The translations under genes and the position numbers were made by a program. 64,000 nucleotides of DNA, from positions 24,822,941 to 24,886,940 of the forward strand of contig NC_088654.1 of NCBI RefSeq assembly GCF_964019385.1, written 5' to 3'. Shown piece after piece: positions 54,071-63,002 of the stretch. Origin of the DNA: Sycon ciliatum (lineage: Eukaryota > Porifera > Calcarea > Leucosolenida > Sycettidae). Position 1 is the first letter of the stretch, and every line of letters starts with the position of its first letter. The notes beneath the pieces were generated by a model, which was given only the letters and a program-made list of their open reading frames with translations, was not told the DNA's origin and ran no database searches.

Positions 54071-54522
54071 TAGCGCTTGCACCCGAATGCATCAGAGCAG
54101 TGTATAGGAAATGGGAGAGCCAAGTGACTACATGCAATGGAAAGTCACAGAGCAAAGCTGCATGCATACCCACGTATTCTCACAACACCGCACAAGGATG
54201 ATTGGGGTACACCAGTGTGCTGGTTTCGATCAACTGGTGAAGCGATTGGCGTTGCAAACAGCCAAAGTGATCGCTCACGACTGAGCTGCAGCAGTACCCG
54301 CGACCGGGTGCAAAGTTCCCTGATCGACGTTGCAAACAGCCAACCAGGGTGAAGCAGTTGGCGTTGCAAACGGCCAAAGCAATCGCTCATGCTTGAGCGG
54401 CAATAGTACCCGCGACCGGGTGCAATGACTACTGATTGGCGTCGCAAACAGCCGACCAATAGTATGCAATTTTAAGCAGAGATAGTAGCAGCAAAGCAAC
54501 CAGTTGAAGGAAGCTGTTCCCA
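54071..54522. repeat. Split direct repeat A (terminal)
   Basis: 452-bp direct copy of 54765-55216 with two or three substitutions. It contains recurring GCGTTGCAAACAGCCAA words and TACCCGCGACCGGGTGCAA. Confidence 0.93.
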
Positions 54523-54534
54523 CCTATATAATGT

Positions 54535-54551
54535 GGGAATGGGAGGGTGGG
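54535..54551 (+). promoter_or_regulatory. G-quadruplex motif in repeat spacer
   Basis: GGGAATGGGAGGGTGGG lies between repeats A and B, the same place as the G4 motif of Ngaro element 1, preceded by CCTATATAATG. It is absent from the terminal B' copy. Confidence 0.55.
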
Positions 54552-54554
54552 TGG

Positions 54555-54764
54555 CAAACAAATTCCGGTTGCTGCTCAGTGACACTGCAAAGGAAAGCGC
54601 AAGCCAAAGTCAGCGCAGCAAAAGCTACCCAAGGCGATTTGGGCGCGCATGCGCAGCAGTTGAGTGCACGTGTAAAGCCAGCTCGGTCGCAGCTAGCATG
54701 AGATAGAGAGCAGCGCATCGGTCTTATCGCTAACTAGGGTTAGCCCAAAAGCTAACCCAACATT
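54555..54764. repeat. Split direct repeat B (internal)
   Basis: 210-bp direct copy of 58206-58415, ending in a hairpin-prone GGGTTAGCCC ... GCTAACCC tract and CATT. Confidence 0.93.
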
Positions 54765-55216
54765 TAGCGCTTGCACCCGAATGCATCAGAGCAGTGTATA
54801 GGAAATGGGAGAGCCAAGTGACTACATGCAATGGAAAGTCACAGAGCAAAGCTGCATGCATACCCACGTATTCTCACAACACCGCACAAGGATGATTGGG
54901 GTACACCAGTGTGCTGGTTTCGATCAACTGGTGAAGCGATTGGCGTTGCAAACAGCCAAAGTGATCGCTCACGACTGAGCTGCAGCAGTACCCGCGACCG
55001 GGTGCAAAGTTCCCTGATCGACGTTGCAAACAGCCAACCAGGGTGAAGCAGTTGGCGTTGCAAACAGCCAAAGCAATCGCTCATGCTTGAGCGGCAATAG
55101 TACCCGCGACCGGGTGCAATGACTACTGATTGACGTCGCAAACAGCCGACCAATAGTATGCAATTTTAAGCAGAGATAGTAGCAGCAAAGCAACCAGTTG
55201 AAGGAAGCTGTTCCCA
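54765..55216. repeat. Split direct repeat A' (internal)
   Basis: Internal partner of 54071-54522. Confidence 0.93.
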
Positions 55217-55390
55217 GAAAACCAGCACACGGCACCCCAGCAAGCGTTCACCACCAATGCACGAGAGCTAAGAACAAGTGATTAAGGCACGAGATGGATA
55301 AAGGTAGGCATGCAGATGGATGAAATCCAACGCAGGTTCTCAATACGGCAATTTAGCAATGACAATCGGTACCTGTATGTCAAGGCTATA

Positions 55391-57274
55391 TTACATCGAC
55401 TGGGATGGCAGCACTGCTCGGTCTGGTTGTGCTTGAGCAGCTGGGGCGAGACGTCGGAATTCCTCCATGCGGAAACGAGACAGCGAATCGGCAATGCAGT
55501 TAGACTGGCCAGCAATGTGAGCAGCAGTGACGGTGAAATTGAAGCGGGCGCACACAAAGAACAGCTCCCTGATCAGGGTCATCACTGGCGGTGACTTGGA
55601 TGTGCCGGAGCGGATGCAATCTACCACAGCCTTGTTTTCGCAGTGCATTGTGATACAAAGCTGGCGCCATTCCTTGGCCCACGTGCAGCACGCTGTGACC
55701 AACGCGTAGAGCTCCTTCCACTCAATGCTGTGAGTGAGTTGCTCAGGCGACCAGGTCCCTTGAAGCCAGCGGCCGCTGTTGAATGCGCCCCAGCCCAGGG
55801 TGCCACTGGCATCAGTGAACAGCTCCAAGTCCGGAGATGGTGTCCAATCTGGGAACAGGAAGAATGATTTTCCGTTCCATTGTTCCAGGAGCCGTAGCCA
55901 GCATTGGATATCTTCCTGGCACTCGGTAGTCAGACTGATGCGGTAGTGAGGCTGCTGGTAGCGACTGCAAATAGACCACAGGCGCCGCATAAATGTCCGG
56001 CCGGGTACGATGACTCTTGCAGCGAAGGAGAGTTTCCCCAGAAGAGATTCGAGTTCACGCTGAGACATGGTGGGGTTGATGCTCGCTGCAGTCAACAGGC
56101 GCTAGATGTCGGCCAATTTGTCGTCAGGGAGCCGGGCTTCCATCTTCTCACAATCCAGGATAATGCCCAGGAATGTCAGGGTACGAGACGGGCCTTCCAC
56201 CTTTGCAGGCGCGAGCGGGACTCCGAGGTATGAGAATGCACGGAGAAGAATGGCCAGCTGCCGATTCGCCACTGCCTGGCCCACGCTCACGCACAAGTAA
56301 GTGTCCAGGAAATGCAGCAAATTAGGGATGGAGAATTCGTGGTGCATTATCCATTCGATGGTGGCTGCCACTGCATCAAATACCGCCGGGCTAGAGCGGA
56401 GCCCAAATGGCAAGACACGGTCGTAGTAGTACTTCCCCTGCCACAGGATGCCGATGAGATGCCAATCCTGTGGGCGGACAGGTATTTGACGAAAAGCACT
56501 CTTCACATCGAGTTTAGAGAGATAGACAGGAGACGGGGAGGACATAATGATGTTAATGGCTTCATCAATGCTGATGTACTGCAAAGAGAAAGGCTCGGCA
56601 GGGATCCCGTCGTTAACGCTGGAGCCGGTAGGGCTGGACAGGTGGTGTATCAAGCGTAGCTTGCCATTCTTTTTCGGAACAGCGCCAATGCCAGAGCAGT
56701 ACATAAATGGGAATGGGGGCGAGTCAAATGGGCCAGCCGTGTAGCCGGCGTTGCAGGAAGCGGTGAGCTGTGCAGACACAAATGCAAAGTGCTGGAATGC
56801 TGATGAGAGGTTGGACGAGTGCTGGTTAGTTATGCGGTTGCCGGTGAAGCCAATGTCAAAGCCGCAGCGGAGGCCGTTAATAACATACGAAGCCAATGAA
56901 CTGTCAGGGTGGTTACGGAGCAGTGATTCGAAGCGAGAAACAGAGAGGGGTGTGTGGACAGCAGGACATGCGCTTGTGAAATCAGTAGAACGTGAAGTGC
57001 AGGGAGAAATATGTACAATCGCGGGAGCTGCAGCCAAAGCAGCAGAGTTACTGGTGCCTACCGCACTTAGATCCGTTGTGGTCCTTGGACCCGCAGCGGT
57101 TGCAGACATGGGCGTACTTGCACGTGCTGAGACTGCAACGCCCAGCGTTGAAGTTCCGGCAGATCGGTTGGCCATTAGACACCGTACGGACTCCATTGAA
57201 GGCGTGCTGGTTGTTACGTTGCGGACGAAAGGGACACTGGCCGCCTCCGGGTTGGATGAGGCGGCAGGACTCAC
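55391..57274 (-). pseudogene. Ngaro RT-RNase H ORF with one stop
   Basis: RT part (57274-56102): GIGAVPKKNGKLRLIHHLSS, VYLSKLDVKSAFRQIPVRP, VLPFGLRSSPAVFDAV, then FLDTYLCV where family members usually have FLDDY, so the second catalytic Asp is missing, then LTFLGIILDCEKMEARL. One TAG (about 56100) separates this from RNase H (56095-55391): LELFTDASGTLGWGAFN, HSIEWKELYALVTAC, HIAGQSNCIADSLSRF. Otherwise the frame is fully open. The RT start overlaps the gag end in a different frame, implying frameshift or reinitiation. The stop plus the FLDT change argue that this copy cannot act in cis. Confidence 0.88.
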
Positions 57275-58139
57275 ATGTGGGCCTTGATCGGCTAGTCACG
57301 GACATTTGCCACATATTTATGTCGATGACGTCAAAGCGCTTGCCTGGCTGAGCAGAAATGGCAGAGCGAAACTGGGTGTCGTACGACAGCCAAGCCTCCG
57401 GATAGTATTGCCTGTTGGCTGCAACTATGGTGGCTTGGTAGGAGAGCATCTCCTGCAGGCGGGACGGGTTGGCAGAACACACGACGTTCATGAAGAGAGT
57501 CCATGCCTCCAGCCATGTCGGCAAGTCGTGGACGCGTCGACGAACGGGCTGCGCCGCTCCACCTTCCACCACCTCCAGAGACTGGCCGCCACTGCTGAAC
57601 TGCAGCTGAAGCTGGCGTGGGGCAGAATACGAGGTGGCGATAGTATCGGGCAGCAGCTGGGTGAAATCTACAAAGTCACCCTTCAATATTTTCTCTCGTA
57701 TAGTCTGGGGAACGGAGAGATTACCAGCGTTGGAAGACTCAGCCGAAGGTTGAGTTCCAGCGGATCCAGGGGCAGTGATGGTGGCCAGCATTGGAGCGAT
57801 CGCCTCCGACAAGGCAACGGTGACGGCGGAATGTACTTCCTGCCGCACAAACTGGCGCAAATCGTCATTCCTGCTCCGGTCCGGGATCTGGGGAGTCGGA
57901 GAAGCTGCTGCAGCACTCTCCAGATCCTGCTCGTGCTCCTGCTCGTGCTCCTGCCGCAAGGATGGCGTGGCCGACGGAGATCGAGGTTCCCGTGCCGCCG
58001 AGCTCGACGTGTCCTGGATACTGAGCAGCAAACGGGCAAGAAGCTGGGGCTTTGTTCCGCTCGAATTCAGCCCACGGCCTTCCAGCTCGGCCCGCAAGTC
58101 CGACACGTTCATACGGCGTGCTTCAGAGGCAGACAACAT
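57048..58139 (-). CDS. Ngaro gag-like ORF with SAP and zinc-knuckle
   Basis: The frame is open from a Met at 58208 to a stop at 57048. I prefer the Met at 58139 (MLSASEARRMN), since the upstream Met is at the edge of the terminal repeat. Residues 10-40 (NVSDLRAELEGRGLNSSGTK) match the SAP DNA-binding motif. The middle is Ser/Glu-rich, then a conserved block (DLPTWLEAWTLFMNVVCSAN ... RFDVIDINMWQM). The C-terminus has CESCRLI, ICRNFNAGRCSLSTCKYAHV and CNRCGSKDHNGSKC, a CCCH plus CCHC zinc-finger set. The presumed role is the nucleoprotein of the element. Confidence 0.8.
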   Translation of the reverse strand: MLSASEARRMNVSDLRAELEGRGLNSSGTKPQLLARLLLSIQDTSSSAAREPRSPSATPSLRQEHEQEHEQDLESAAAASPTPQIPDRSRNDDLRQFVRQEVHSAVTVALSEAIAPMLATITAPGSAGTQPSAESSNAGNLSVPQTIREKILKGDFVDFTQLLPDTIATSYSAPRQLQLQFSSGGQSLEVVEGGAAQPVRRRVHDLPTWLEAWTLFMNVVCSANPSRLQEMLSYQATIVAANRQYYPEAWLSYDTQFRSAISAQPGKRFDVIDINMWQMSVTSRSRPTCESCRLIQPGGGQCPFRPQRNNQHAFNGVRTVSNGQPICRNFNAGRCSLSTCKYAHVCNRCGSKDHNGSKCGRHQ

Positions 58140-58205
58140 GTTTGTCGTGCAGTAAACGGCTGCGAGGAATCTACAAGGAGTCTGAATAATTAATTCTATT
58201 CTCAA

Positions 58206-58415
58206 CAAACAAATTCCGGTTGCTGCTCAGTGACACTGCAAAGGAAAGCGCAAGCCAAAGTCAGCGCAGCAAAAGCTACCCAAGGCGATTTGGGCGCGCA
58301 TGCGCAGCAGTTGAGTGCACGTGTAAAGCCAGCTCGGTCGCAGCTAGCATGAGATAGAGAGCAGCGCATCGGTCTTATCGCTAACTAGGGTTAGCCCAAA
58401 AGCTAACCCAACATT
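58206..58415. repeat. Split direct repeat B' (terminal)
   Basis: Terminal copy of 54555-54764, forming the 5' end of Ngaro element 2. Confidence 0.93.
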
Positions 58416-58554
58416 AAATTTCGTTCGGAGCTGGAATTTGATGCGAGTCGAGATCAAACAGTTCAGTGTGCGTACAGTTTTTTCCCCTGCATAAAGGGGT
58501 TAATAATATGTAACTAATCATGATTTTTGTATTTCTAATCCGCTGCACACACAG

Positions 58555-58746
58555 GGGACTGTGGATCACCACCAGGCAATATACCTCATGGTACATTCCC
58601 AACTGGAAGTCCAACAACAGCTGGAAGTAAACTCACGGTGATGTGTGATACTGATTCTGGATATACAGCTAATACTACGGCACCACAGAACATATCTTGT
58701 GGCACTGATGGTAATTGGACACCGACGCTTACGAATCCTTGTATCC
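58555..58746 (+). CDS. Sushi/CCP domain exon (intact, duplicate 2)
   Basis: 192 bp between CACACACAG and ATCC|GTGAGT, phase 1-1. The translation starts GDCGSPPGNIPHGTFPTGSP and ends NPCIR, with all four Cys and NWTPT. It is nearly identical to 47841-48032, including the flanking intron, so it arose by a recent segmental duplication. It could be an added CCP repeat in the same protein or part of a duplicated gene. Confidence 0.88.
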
Positions 58747-59369
58747 GTGAGTATTTCTAATGTTTTAAGGACACATGCCCAATAAGCACATATAGCATAG
58801 CGTCTTGCATCAATTAACCCTCTGCGTGCTGAGTACGAGTTCAATCGCGCTTTATGCATGACCTGATCCACTACTTGGTCCGCGTCAGCGATGTTGTCGC
58901 TCATCTTTCAGCTTTGTTTATATGTCGCCAATGCTCACTTGGCAGCCCATTTCATCCCAATTTTGGTTAGCAAGTTAGTTTACTAGTACCTGAAAGGTCT
59001 AGCTAGAGTTGGAGTGGATTTCGAGAGCGATGGGTAGGTGATTCTGATTGATACAGCGCCGCATCAAAATAGATAATCGTGTTACGCTGTGCAGGTAAGA
59101 GCAGCGCAAGCCACAAAAAAGTAATCGGCTACTCGGAATCAGCTCCATTTTGCTGAACGGCCAAGATCGCTCACCTCAGTGATCGCTCAAGCTGAGATCG
59201 CAGCTCCTATACCTCCAGCTCAATGCTCGGAGTATCCAGCGCGTCGTGGAGATTTGCAAGTACTGTACGAGTCGTCGTCGTCGTAGTTCAAAATAAAATC
59301 TTGCAAAGAACGGCGTCTGATTTGAACCACAAAGGCTGTCGTGCTGCCCACGCGAAGTCCTATAGAAAA
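58747..59369. repeat. Segmental duplication, copy 2 intron
   Basis: Matches 48033-48274 plus 52843-53226 without the nested transposons. It includes the TTAACCCTCTGCGTGCTGAG piggyBac-like end near 58815 (also at 48102). Confidence 0.85.
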
Positions 59370-60002
59370 GGCGTGTGTTTACCGGCATATTGCCCGGTGT
59401 GTCTTTACCACCATATTTATCAACCATAAGTACAGCTGCAGTGATGTGTTCAACTTCATTCTCCCGAGTCAAGCTCCGTATGAAGACATCCAAGAAGAAG
59501 ACTGCTTGATGAGTCCAGCGGGGACGAAACGTACGTCGCAACCGAGCTATGTCGTTGCTGTGTCATCATCTATGTGCCATGCGCTACTTGATGTAGCAGC
59601 CTGCTATGCCGGATACCGCCAGCCATGCATCGACCAGGCGCCAGGTGCGAACTGATGGTGGTGGTGGTGGTGAGAAGGAGAGCTCTATGCCAGAACTTTG
59701 CAGCCTAGAGAGCTTGTGTGGGCAGGCGTGTGTTTACCACCATATTGCCAGGTGTGTCTTTACCACCATATTTATCAACCATAAGTACAGCTGCAGTGAT
59801 GTCTTCAACTTCATTCTCTGGATGTGAGTAGATGAAGAAAAATACAGATTTCGAATCTGACACAAGAATTCAAAATTTGCAATTTTGAACCAATTGGTTC
59901 GCCTCAAATATGTGACAATATGACCATAACCCTGGTATATTGTTGCTCTTCATGTACTGAGACAACGCTTATGAAGTTGTTTTGTCCCTATGTTCCCGGT
60001 AC
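59370..60002. repeat. 93-bp direct repeat pair and unassigned sequence
   Basis: 59373-59464 and 59728-59818 are near-identical (GTGTGTTTACC ... CAACTTCATTCTC); a diverged relative is at about 30301. The rest to 60002 shows nothing recognised. Confidence 0.6.
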
Positions 60003-60244
60003 CAGGGCCGGCGCCACTGGTACAGCCGGTACGGCCATGGCCGTACCAACTTCCCAAAAAGTCGGTCCACGTGGAACGTCCAAAACCGGGGAGAAAAAGT
60101 TTCGATGTATGATTTTGTACAGGGAGTCGCCTAGAGTGCAGGATTTGCCGTCTAAATTCCTAAAAATGCTGGAGGAGGACCCCGGACCGCCCTTAAAGAT
60201 GGCCCTTCGGCCGCACCGCTCCACGGAACCTGCCTCCGGCCCTG
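60003..60244. mobile_element. hAT-like MITE
   Basis: The ends CAGGGCCGG and CCGGCCCTG are inverted, and the subterminal GGTACGGCCATGGCCGTACC palindrome is perfect. GGTAC occurs on both flanks (partial duplication). Confidence 0.6.
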
Positions 60245-60621
60245 GGTACATGAGCACAAACTAATTCTCAGTCTATTTGTTTGTGATACCCTGGTTGGTC
60301 AGAAATATGCACAATTGGCGCGTATTTTGGGTATTCCACCTGTGGCCTTCATATACTACTACATGCCGTACCAATATCCATGCTTACCTGGGTGCAGTGA
60401 TACATCTGGAGTCAGGAAAACACAACTTGCTTATACAAAAGTTGTCTAGATTTCATACCATGGTTGCTTCTTTGGCTGTGATCGCCCCTTACATACATTA
60501 GATGGGTGGTACATGAAGGGTTCAGGAAACATGCCCAATAAGCACATAAAGCATAGTGTCTTGCATCAATTAACGGGGAAGTAAAGCCTAAAATCAAATT
60601 GTCACCAGTTATAGTCTTCGG
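60245..60621. other. Intron-like; third copy of CCP 3' flank
   Basis: 60526-60575 (CATGCCCAATAAGCACATA ... TGCATCAATTAA) resembles the sequence after both duplicated CCP exons (48060-48105, 58770-58815), but here the TTAA is not followed by the piggyBac-like end. Confidence 0.5.
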
Positions 60622-61384
60622 GGTGCTGAGTCGAATGGTCTTGGTCCGAGGAAGCTGAGACATTTCCCTTCTCCTTTATTTCCAATCGAACTCGCACCCT
60701 TCCACCGAAACTGGGTGACTGCGCCCTACTAGATGGCGATTTGTATGCAAAATGTCACTAAAAACGCCATTTCGTTCTTATAAAAGCACTAATTACCGCA
60801 ATTGGCCCATATTTTGTAGTCTTTTGGATGCTGAGTCTATTGGTTTTGGTCGAAAAAGGCGGCGATGTACTATTCGGCCCTTATTCCCAATCGAACATGG
60901 CTGAACAAGCGGTCACGTGCTCATGCGTACACCAGTCACCTGGTCACCGTGCCAGCAGGCGACAACTTTCACACCAAGTTTCAACTCAAAGGTTCAAAGG
61001 TTCGACTCGAGTGACGTAAACTCGACCAAACATGCTGTAAGCTGTAGCCTGCAGGCACGGTGACCAGGTGACTGGTGTACGCACGAGCACATGACCGCTT
61101 GTTCAGCCATGTTCGATTGGGAATAAGAGCCGAACGCTGTATCGCCGTCTTTTCGGACCAAAACCAGTCGACTCATTGTCCAAAAGACTACCAGATATGG
61201 GCCAATCGCGGTCATTTGTGCTTTCATAGGGACCAAACGGCGCTTTAGTGACATTTTGCATGCAAATCGCCATCTAGTAGGGTGCAGTCACCCAGTTCCG
61301 GTGGAAGTGCGCAAGTTCGATTGGGAATAAAGGAGGAAGGGAGAGTCTCAGCTTCCTCGGACAAAGACTATTCGACTCAGCACC
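60622..61384. repeat. Long inverted repeat (about 330-bp arms)
   Basis: 60622-60950 is the imperfect reverse complement of 61049-61384, joined by a spacer of about 100 bp. Both arms contain CACCAGTCACCTGGTCACCG or its complement near the centre and GCTGAGTCGAAT at the outside. Mirror-image frames (SQSNMAEQAV) on opposite strands reflect this symmetry. Possibly a foldback transposon. Confidence 0.85.
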
Positions 61385-61464
61385 ATCCCTCACAGGACAT
61401 GCTCCTTTTCAGTAATGCCACTACCCGCTGTATTATCATTTCCTTTATTGGCCTAACTGGCTTA

Positions 61465-62642
61465 ACGAGAGAGCTTGGAAGCTCAGGGCCCTACGATATG
61501 CTTTTTTGCCTTGATGACCTAGACAAAAAAAAGCATAATGATGTTATAAATTCTTTAAAAAATTCCTTTTTTTAAGACATAACCTGGGATTCAAACCCGC
61601 ACTATCGCGCCCTACATGCATTCCCCCATACACTTGGCATTCATACCCATTCTTCTAAGTTGCTTCACGTTATGATCTTGCATTTGAAAGCCCTATTTGA
61701 ATATGCATTGTGGCCAGCCGCCTTTGATGGTACGGTACGGTAGGGTTAGGTACGGGACAGGTTAGGCCTTGACGGATTATGCTAATAGTTTCGTGAAATT
61801 ATGCTTTTCGCATTGCTGAAAAATGGCAGAATTATGCTATTTTTATGCTAAAAGTTATCATATTATGCCGCATTATGCTCACATATGCTGCTAATGTATG
61901 ATGGTTCTGTGCAAAATAACAGGGGGATTTTTTGTATGGGGCTTTGTACTGTAGTAGCAAAAGTTCAACGGGGTCAACGCGCCATCCGACCTACAATTGT
62001 ACCTACGACCGTCACTGATTGTAGTGGACTGGACATGTTATCAAGGGAGTCGTAAACCTACGACTTCCTGGTGCACCTACTTGTACTTGTACTTGTAGAA
62101 CATGTACAGCTGTATGGAATTTGATGCGAACAGGCGGATTATTCCAATTTATGCGATTCGTATGCAATTTGCCTCGAATTATGCGATTATTCGATTTTGG
62201 TAGGAATTATGCGAAAAATTATGCTAGCATAATCTGTCAAGGCCTAGGACAGGTACGATCGAGGGTAGTACAACACTGTCTCCCGTACCGTACCATCAAA
62301 CACAGCTGGCCACATACAGCTGCCCGCAATATTCAAATAGGGCTTTCAAACGCAAGATCATAACGTGAAGCAACTTGGAAGAATGGGTATGAATGCAAAG
62401 TGTATGGGGGAATGCATGTAGGGCGATAGTGCGGGTTCGAATCCCAGGATATGCCTGAAAAAAATAGGAGAATTGAAAAATGTATAACATCCCTATGATT
62501 TTTTGCCGTCAGATACGGGATAGCGCCAGGCGTGACACAAATAAACAAACAAACACACAAACAAATACCAAATTAAAGCTGTGTGGACCCTGGCTAGCGC
62601 CAGACGTTACTGAAGTAACGTCTTCTGCATAGCTACGGGAAT
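61465..62642. mobile_element. 0.7-kb repeat R, copy 3 (interrupted)
   Basis: Same orientation and inverted module order as copy 2 (26602-27288). It is interrupted by the 484-bp element at 61763-62246. Confidence 0.8.
61763..62246. mobile_element. hAT-like MITE with ATTATGC subterminal repeats
   Basis: The ends TAGGCCTTGACGGATTATGC and GCATAATCTGTCAAGGCCTA are inverted with one mismatch. GGACAGGT flanks it on both sides (61755-61762, 62247-62254), a perfect 8-bp duplication; copy 2 of repeat R has one uninterrupted GGACAGGT at about 26897. At least eight ATTATGC or GCATAAT words lie inside. Confidence 0.9.
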
Positions 62643-62651
62643 AAAACTTTA

Positions 62652-62830
62652 TTACCCACTCTACTCAGTATCATTACCCACTCTACTCAGTATCATTACC
62701 TTCATTACCCACTCTACTCAGTATCATTACCCACTCTACTCAGTATCATTACCCACTCTACTCAGTATCATTACCTTCATTACCCACTCTACTCAGTATC
62801 ATTACCCACTCTACTCAGTATCATTACCTT
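62652..62830. repeat. 22-bp minisatellite
   Basis: Tandem ATTACCCACTCTACTCAGTA units, some separated by ATTACCTTC, about eight copies. Confidence 0.9.
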
Positions 62831-62920
62831 CACTGGCCTTTTTATACTTTATCCTCCTTTTTAGTCGATATCATGTGATCAGGCTAATTTGCCTGTTTGT
62901 TCTTCGACTCTAAATATACA

Positions 62921-62926
62921 AACAAC

Positions 62927-63001
<75 letters not shown>

Positions 63002-63002
63002 C
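62921..63002. repeat. (AAC)n microsatellite
   Basis: About 27 AAC units. Poly-Asn/Gln/Cys frames across it are artefacts. Confidence 0.95.

Larger units (their letters stand above)
54071..58415 (-). mobile_element. Ngaro-type YR retrotransposon 2 lacking recombinase
   Basis: The minus-strand order is B' (58415-58206), gag, RT-RNase H, A' (55216-54765), B (54764-54555), a spacer, A (54522-54071). A copies are 452 bp and B copies 210 bp, each pair nearly identical. The internal junction CATT|TAGC equals the joined outer ends. The insertion splits piggyBac-type MITE copy C (GAGAAT|AAATTTCG, continuous in copy B at about 15735) with no target duplication, as expected for tyrosine-recombinase integration. 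Only about 175 bp separate the RNase H stop from A', so no recombinase gene is present. Confidence 0.88.

Noticed and set aside
57306-58193. 295-residue plus-strand ORF
   Set aside because: Antisense to the Ngaro gag frame, which carries the recognisable SAP and zinc-finger motifs.
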